Assembly (NCBI RefSeq): GCF_043196875.1
Contig: NZ_JBEBMX010000005.1
Span: forward strand, 252,841 to 316,840
Direction: 5' to 3'
Source of the DNA: Saccharospirillum sp043196875
GTDB taxonomy: Bacteria > Pseudomonadota > Gammaproteobacteria > Pseudomonadales > Natronospirillaceae
Length of the DNA: 64,000 bases
Shown here: positions 60,052 through 64,000 of the stretch, in pieces
How the letters are laid out: each line of letters begins with the position of its first letter
Position numbering within the stretch: the first letter of the stretch is position 1
Position numbers and translations under genes: made by a program
The notes under the pieces: model-generated
Told to the model about the DNA's origin: nothing
Seen by the model: the letters and a program-made list of their open reading frames with translations, nothing else
Databases searched by the model: none

Positions 60052-62756
60052 GTAACGGTGGGGGCGATGGTACCTGCGATCCTTCGGATGTTGACTACCC
60101 CGCCTGTTTGGAACTGTTCTGCAGTGACGATCAAAATGCCGACGATCCCGCCTGCCTGGAATTGTTCTGCAGCGACGACCAAAATGCCAACGATCCCGTT
60201 TGCCAAGAACTGTTCTGCAGTGACGACCAAAATGCCAACGATCCCGTCTGCCAGGAATTGTTCTGCAGTGACAGCGACAATGCCGACGAACCGGAATGCG
60301 TGGCATTGTTCTGCAGCGATGACCAGAACGCCAACGACCCCGTCTGCCAGGAATTGTTCTGCAGCGACGATCAAAATGCCGGCGATCCCGCCTGCCAGGA
60401 ATTGTTCTGCAGTGACAGTAACAATGCCAACGACCCCGTTTGCCAGCAGTTGTCATGTGAGAAAAACCCTGCTCAAGAGACGTGTGCTGAGTTGTGCAAA
60501 AACAACGGTAATCTTTCCTTCTGTGGCAATGTCTGCACCGATGGCACAGTAACGAATGATTATTGTGACGTGGAATGCACCGTCGAGAACGCTCCTGACA
60601 ACGCCGAATGCAAGGCAGCATGCAACGTCGCGTCACCACCGGATTACTGTGCTCCAAGCTATTGTGTTGGTGTAGCAGCAGACGAGATGCCGGATTTCTG
60701 TGGACAGATATGCCTGGGCGATTCGGGCTACCAGTTCTGCCAGGACATCTGTGATGCCACTCCAGAAAAATATACATTTTGCAGTGAATTGCAGACTTGT
60801 GAGAAAAACTTTGACCAGCCGAAGTGTGTGGCTGAATGTTCGGATAATACAGCAGGGGGTGAGAAGCCGACTTATTGTATCTCACTGTGTAACGTCCCTG
60901 ATAAAACATATACGTTCTGTAATGACAGTAGCCAACCGGTATTGGGGGTGAATTTAAAAGAACCATCTACGTTTAATTTTGTATGGTACAGAAAGAATTC
61001 AGATACCTCGCAGACATATCGTCTCAGAGGGATTCTCGACAACGGTGATACTGTATTGGCTAGTGGGCCACTGTCTGGCACTGCGCGTAGCTATAATATG
61101 GATCAAGCGCTGTACGATGTTCTTACCACTGAACATGCTACTTATCATCTATACGGTTGCCCAAATCCCAGTGACAGTTGCACCAGTTCCAACAATAACC
61201 GAATTTATTCGACCCGCTGGGTTGACGATACGGATAATAAACTCAGCGGTATTGGCTACCTAAAATCCCAGGTTGACGACAGTGGCGAACCTTATAGATA
61301 TGAAGAGTTCGGTCGCACTATTGCATTGAGTCGCGATGGTCAGGTCATGGCGGTCACTACTCGTGGTGACTATATATCTGGTTCCAATGAATATAACGTT
61401 GGGGCGGTCCAAATGTTCTACCGCGATGAGTCAGGTGCCTGGACCTATGGAAACTTGCTTCAACCGCAGGAATTGCTGGACAACAGGAATAAGGATGGTG
61501 ATCCCCTTTTTGGGCGTTCTGCCCGTTTTGGGTATTCTGTCAGCCTCAGTGCCAATGGTCAGTTTATGGCCGTCGGAGCACCCTATTATGATTATTATGC
61601 AAACGGCAAAACCTACACGGATCTGGGGGCAGTCTATTTCTATAAAAGAAAAGACAATCTGAAGGAATGGAGCTTGGTTCGTCGCGACATACCTCACCCT
61701 AATAATCTTAATGCAGACGCTCATTTTGGCTACAGCGTGAGTTTGAGCGATGACGGTACAAGACTTGCCGTTGGGGCACCGAACAACGTCAGCTACTACA
61801 AGGGCTTTTTTGACGGTATTAGGACTGGCCAGATTACGGTGATTTATAACAATGCAACGTCAGGCGAACGATTAGCCAGTGTTGAATTCGTAGCAAACTC
61901 TGTAGACGAAATGTATTTAAAAGATGAAGATAAAAATAAAGTCATCCCTTTTATACAGAGTGGAAAAAGTGTCAGTATGAGCGGAGATGGCGGTGCCTTG
62001 GCATCTACCTATGAATTTAACTCTAAAACCTATATTGCTGTTCATACATCCGATGTTAATGCCCCCCCGCCCGCCTCTTGGGGCGGCGGTTTGGAATGGC
62101 CAGAAACTGAAAGCTCATCTGAGGTAACTGTTAGTTTCAGTCAAGATGGAAGAAACTTAGCCGTAGGCAGTGTGACGATAGGCAGCGTGCAAAACGGCTC
62201 TGTAAGCCTATACAGGGCCATGCCTCAATGTGCAGCCGGAGTCCCCGAACCTTGCGTCACTTTCACTTCACCATATCCATATTATGCCACCTGGGATGGT
62301 AATGGGGGGAGAAGGGGTCCCCTATTAGCTAGAACGATAGCGGGTAGGACTGGTGATAGTTTGGGTAAGCGTGTTGTTATGAGCAGTAATGGCCGTCGAG
62401 TGGCTATCTCCGTACCCTTGGATGATGACCAGGCCTACGGTGTGCCCAAATCCGGGTTTGCGGGGGATACCTCCGCGACAAAGGATTCCGGTGCCGTCTA
62501 TATTTACGAAGCGCCTGATGGTGGAGCATGGGAGCAGCTATCTTATATCAAGGCCACGAACCCCGGTATTAATGATCAGTTCGGTACAGGATTGGCCATG
62601 AGTGGCGATGGCGTCACCTTGGTCGTGGGCTCACCCAATGAAGATCGGGCAGCCGAAACTCCGACTGAAAGTGGTGGTCTGTTAGACAGTGGTGAACAGG
62701 TCCGAGCCAACGACAACAATACGTTGCAAGACTCTGGTGCGGTCTTCTTATACTAG
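59754..62756 (+). CDS. Large Cys-rich lipoprotein with tandem 16-residue repeats and FG-GAP-like propeller
   Basis: 1000 aa. Lipobox LAGC puts the lipidated Cys at residue 25. A Gly/Ser/Asp-rich linker follows, then seven 16-residue repeats of form C-x-x-L-F-C-S-D-D-Q-N-A-x-D-P-x (residues 118-229), then further Cys-rich EGF-like sequence to about 400. The C-terminal 600 residues contain repeated blocks such as FGYSVSLSANGQFMAVGAP and FGTGLAMSGDGVTLVVGSP, consistent with an FG-GAP-like beta propeller. It is likely surface exposed and may bind ligand or host structures; no enzyme motif is seen. Confidence 0.8.
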   Translation: MDALTSFSIKHILLSFIVLLTLAGCEPPDELGNAGERNAGQGIPLPNFEIDNPFGNGGSGDGGSGDGSDGVCTFPFNLDDPDCAKLCDTQNPPPAECGNGNGGGDGTCDPSDVDYPACLELFCSDDQNADDPACLELFCSDDQNANDPVCQELFCSDDQNANDPVCQELFCSDSDNADEPECVALFCSDDQNANDPVCQELFCSDDQNAGDPACQELFCSDSNNANDPVCQQLSCEKNPAQETCAELCKNNGNLSFCGNVCTDGTVTNDYCDVECTVENAPDNAECKAACNVASPPDYCAPSYCVGVAADEMPDFCGQICLGDSGYQFCQDICDATPEKYTFCSELQTCEKNFDQPKCVAECSDNTAGGEKPTYCISLCNVPDKTYTFCNDSSQPVLGVNLKEPSTFNFVWYRKNSDTSQTYRLRGILDNGDTVLASGPLSGTARSYNMDQALYDVLTTEHATYHLYGCPNPSDSCTSSNNNRIYSTRWVDDTDNKLSGIGYLKSQVDDSGEPYRYEEFGRTIALSRDGQVMAVTTRGDYISGSNEYNVGAVQMFYRDESGAWTYGNLLQPQELLDNRNKDGDPLFGRSARFGYSVSLSANGQFMAVGAPYYDYYANGKTYTDLGAVYFYKRKDNLKEWSLVRRDIPHPNNLNADAHFGYSVSLSDDGTRLAVGAPNNVSYYKGFFDGIRTGQITVIYNNATSGERLASVEFVANSVDEMYLKDEDKNKVIPFIQSGKSVSMSGDGGALASTYEFNSKTYIAVHTSDVNAPPPASWGGGLEWPETESSSEVTVSFSQDGRNLAVGSVTIGSVQNGSVSLYRAMPQCAAGVPEPCVTFTSPYPYYATWDGNGGRRGPLLARTIAGRTGDSLGKRVVMSSNGRRVAISVPLDDDQAYGVPKSGFAGDTSATKDSGAVYIYEAPDGGAWEQLSYIKATNPGINDQFGTGLAMSGDGVTLVVGSPNEDRAAETPTESGGLLDSGEQVRANDNNTLQDSGAVFLY
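60105..60440 (+). repeat. Seven tandem 48-bp coding repeats
   Basis: Each 48-base unit encodes one C-x-x-L-F-C-S-D repeat, so copy number changes keep the frame. Units three to seven are most alike, the eighth is degenerate. The paralogue at the right edge lacks these units, implying recent gain or loss. Confidence 0.9.
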
Positions 62757-62774
62757 GTCTGACTAGGTTTGACT

Positions 62775-62802
62775 TGCAGCGGTCGATACCGGCCGCTGCA
62801 AG
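62775..62802 (+). terminator. Hairpin after the large lipoprotein gene
   Basis: Perfect nine-base stem TTGCAGCGG / CCGCTGCAA, ten-base loop, but no T-run. Two close copies of TCTGACTAGG/TTTGAC precede it. Confidence 0.45.
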
Positions 62803-62876
62803 GCAGATCAAACCAACGATCGACTGCATACGATATTGCTGAACAGAGCAAATAATAGGGGTGAATTTTGATTTGC

Positions 62877-63096
62877 GAGGGTGTCAATAACTCTGTGTAA
62901 CCGCCAGGGTTAATTAAATAAAACCGCTGATGCGATCCTCGAACTCGGTCATGAATCGGTTCAGCGTCGCCTTCCAATTGCGGGTTGGCATCGCCCACTT
63001 CTTTGATGCATCCATGATCGCCAGATACACCACTTTTCGCGCCGAGTCGTGGGCTGGGAATAGCTTCCGTTTCTTGATCGCTTTGCGGATGACGGG
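62877..63096 (-). mobile_element. IS256-family transposase remnant (C-terminal end plus one terminal inverted-repeat side)
   Basis: The leftward frame encodes NPVIRKAIKKRKLFPAHDSARK and then KKWAMPTRNWKATLNRF, the highly conserved C-terminal tail of IS256/mutator-type transposases (S-K-K-W-x-M-P-x-R-N-W), with a stop at 62914. GTGTCAATAACTCTGTGTAACC just past it fits the element's end. Only the last 60 or so codons remain; the start is lost at the junction with the CBS fragment. Confidence 0.75.
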
Positions 63097-63330
63097 GTTC
63101 AACGACCGGATACTTTTTCGGTTTGTCGCCAGTCATGGTCTGGGCCAGGTCGACAATGTTCATATCGCTGTTCACCGTCAGCACATCGCGACGCATCACA
63201 TCGGCAACCTGAGCGGCATCTTCACTGGGGTAGCTTCAGCAATATTTGAACGGCTTCGGTAACGGTAGCGGTGTCTTGAATGGTGACACGGGTTGGCGTT
63301 ATGCAATCGGCGACTGTGAGTGGGGGTTGC
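63097..63330 (-). pseudogene. Degraded CBS-pair gene (duplicate of 58948-59436)
   Basis: Fragments match the intact gene: TVADCITPTRVTIQDTATVTEA-like sequence near 63310-63245 and RRDVLTVNSDMNIVDLAQTM near 63199-63100. A deletion of about 100 bases removed the segment between them and shifted the frame to a TGA; the start codon region is also lost; the C-terminal part is replaced by the IS remnant. Confidence 0.8.
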
Positions 63331-63342
63331 AAAACCAGCAGT

Positions 63343-63822
63343 AAAACGAGAATGCCAGCATTCGGCGCTTTGACAAAAATTGTCAGCCAAAAACAAACGT
63401 CGGGTAAATATTTGTCATTTTTTCATCGTTTCCAGCCACTAAACCTGAAAAAACCACGATTCTTCAAACGCTGAGTTAAACGATGATCTGAGATACTCAG
63501 CGTGTCTCAGTTGTGCCCTTTGGGCCATAGGAACGACCATGGATGCTCTGACCTCATTCTCTATTAAACACATTCTTCTGAGTTTTATCGTATTGCTGAC
63601 GTTGGCTGGTTGTGAACCACCGGATGAACTGGGAAATGCTGGTGAAAGAAATGCAGGAGCGGGCATTCAGGTTCCCAACTTTGAGATCGACAATCCATTT
63701 GGGAATGGCGGCTCTGGAGATGGCTCTGACGGGGTGTGTGCGTTTCCTTTCAATCTGGATGACCCAGACTGTGCCAAGTTATGTGACACCCAAAACCCAC
63801 CACCTGCCGAGTGTGGGAATGA
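63343..63822 (+). repeat. Duplicated block, copy 2
   Basis: Nearly identical to 59557-60051, including the bases before the start codon and the first 80 or so codons of the lipoprotein gene. Differences are scattered substitutions and one missing 15-base unit. Confidence 0.85.
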
Positions 63823-64000
63823 TCCGGTAGAAACCTGTCAGCCGGGCGACACCTCGGTGGCGTGTCAACAGGAGTTCTGCAAGGCCAACCCGGCTCAGAA
63901 CATCTGTGCCCAGTTGTGTGAAAACAATCAGACCGGCGGAGAATTTTCCTGTGATGATGTCTGTACTGATGGCACAGTAACGCACGAATACTGTGACGAA
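63539..64000 (+). CDS. Second Cys-rich lipoprotein paralogue (runs off right edge)
   Basis: At least 154 codons, still open at the window end. The signal and lipobox (LAGC), the Gly-Ser linker and the NPPPAECGN segment match the 59754 gene; then the sequences diverge. It lacks the 16-residue repeats and goes to ETCQPGDTSVACQQEFC, then matches the paralogue again at NPAQ and VCTDGTV. Only the N-terminal part can be described. Confidence 0.82.
   Translation, partial: MDALTSFSIKHILLSFIVLLTLAGCEPPDELGNAGERNAGAGIQVPNFEIDNPFGNGGSGDGSDGVCAFPFNLDDPDCAKLCDTQNPPPAECGNDPVETCQPGDTSVACQQEFCKANPAQNICAQLCENNQTGGEFSCDDVCTDGTVTHEYCDE

Noticed and set aside
60105..60440. CRISPR-like tandem array
   Set aside because: The repeats are contiguous coding units of 48 bases with no spacers.

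Overview
The window is gammaproteobacterial chromosome. Flanking housekeeping genes are GC-rich and include pdxJ, valS-holC, pepA, tsaB, uppP, rsmC, rsmJ, plsB, slyX, dapE and a class II DAHP synthase. The folE-folX pair and a Pseudomonas-type MksFEB operon suggest a marine Oceanospirillales/Pseudomonadales-like lineage; this placement is an inference. No rRNA, tRNA, CRISPR array or intact transposase was seen.

Layout. 1-5 kb: zinc uptake (znuC leftward, znuA rightward, with a candidate Zur site between), a HAD phosphatase, a YiiD-type thioesterase, pdxJ and a beta carbonic anhydrase. 5-11.7 kb: small stress and accessory genes, two LysR regulators (one divergent from azoR, one divergent from the glutathione-dependent formaldehyde pathway frmA-fghA). 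11.7-19.2 kb: an AT-richer accessory island in which every gene reads leftward. Its core (about 13.9-18.8 kb) is an integron-type cassette array with four convincing attC sites, one degenerate attC, mostly unknown or lipoprotein/membrane ORFs, two genes interrupted by in-frame TAG codons, and several dispersed repeats. No integrase gene is visible, so it looks like a CALIN (cluster of attC sites lacking an integrase).

19.2-32.7 kb: valS, holC, pepA, an RDD membrane protein, an ArsR regulator, dgkA-hrpB, ansA, folX-folE and bcp. 32.9-38.8 kb: a three-gene SMC/condensin operon of the MksFEB/JetABC type with no MksG/JetD nuclease gene next to it. 38.8-55.6 kb: upp, an RstA-like response regulator whose phospho-acceptor Asp appears replaced by Glu, rRNA methyltransferases, a lysine-rich H1-like protein with an AT-hook-like tail, tsaB-uppP-rsmJ, plsB, a membrane-anchored cold-shock-domain protein, dapE, an M15 peptidase and class II DAHP synthase.

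55.7-64 kb: YdiJ-type D-2-hydroxyglutarate dehydrogenase, a CBS-pair protein, and a large Cys-rich lipoprotein with seven 16-residue repeats and a predicted FG-GAP-like propeller. A duplication follows: a degraded copy of the CBS gene, an IS256-family transposase remnant, and the start of a second lipoprotein paralogue that runs off the right edge.

Start codons were re-chosen for many genes because the longest reading frames ran into upstream genes or attC sites; reasons are given per entry.
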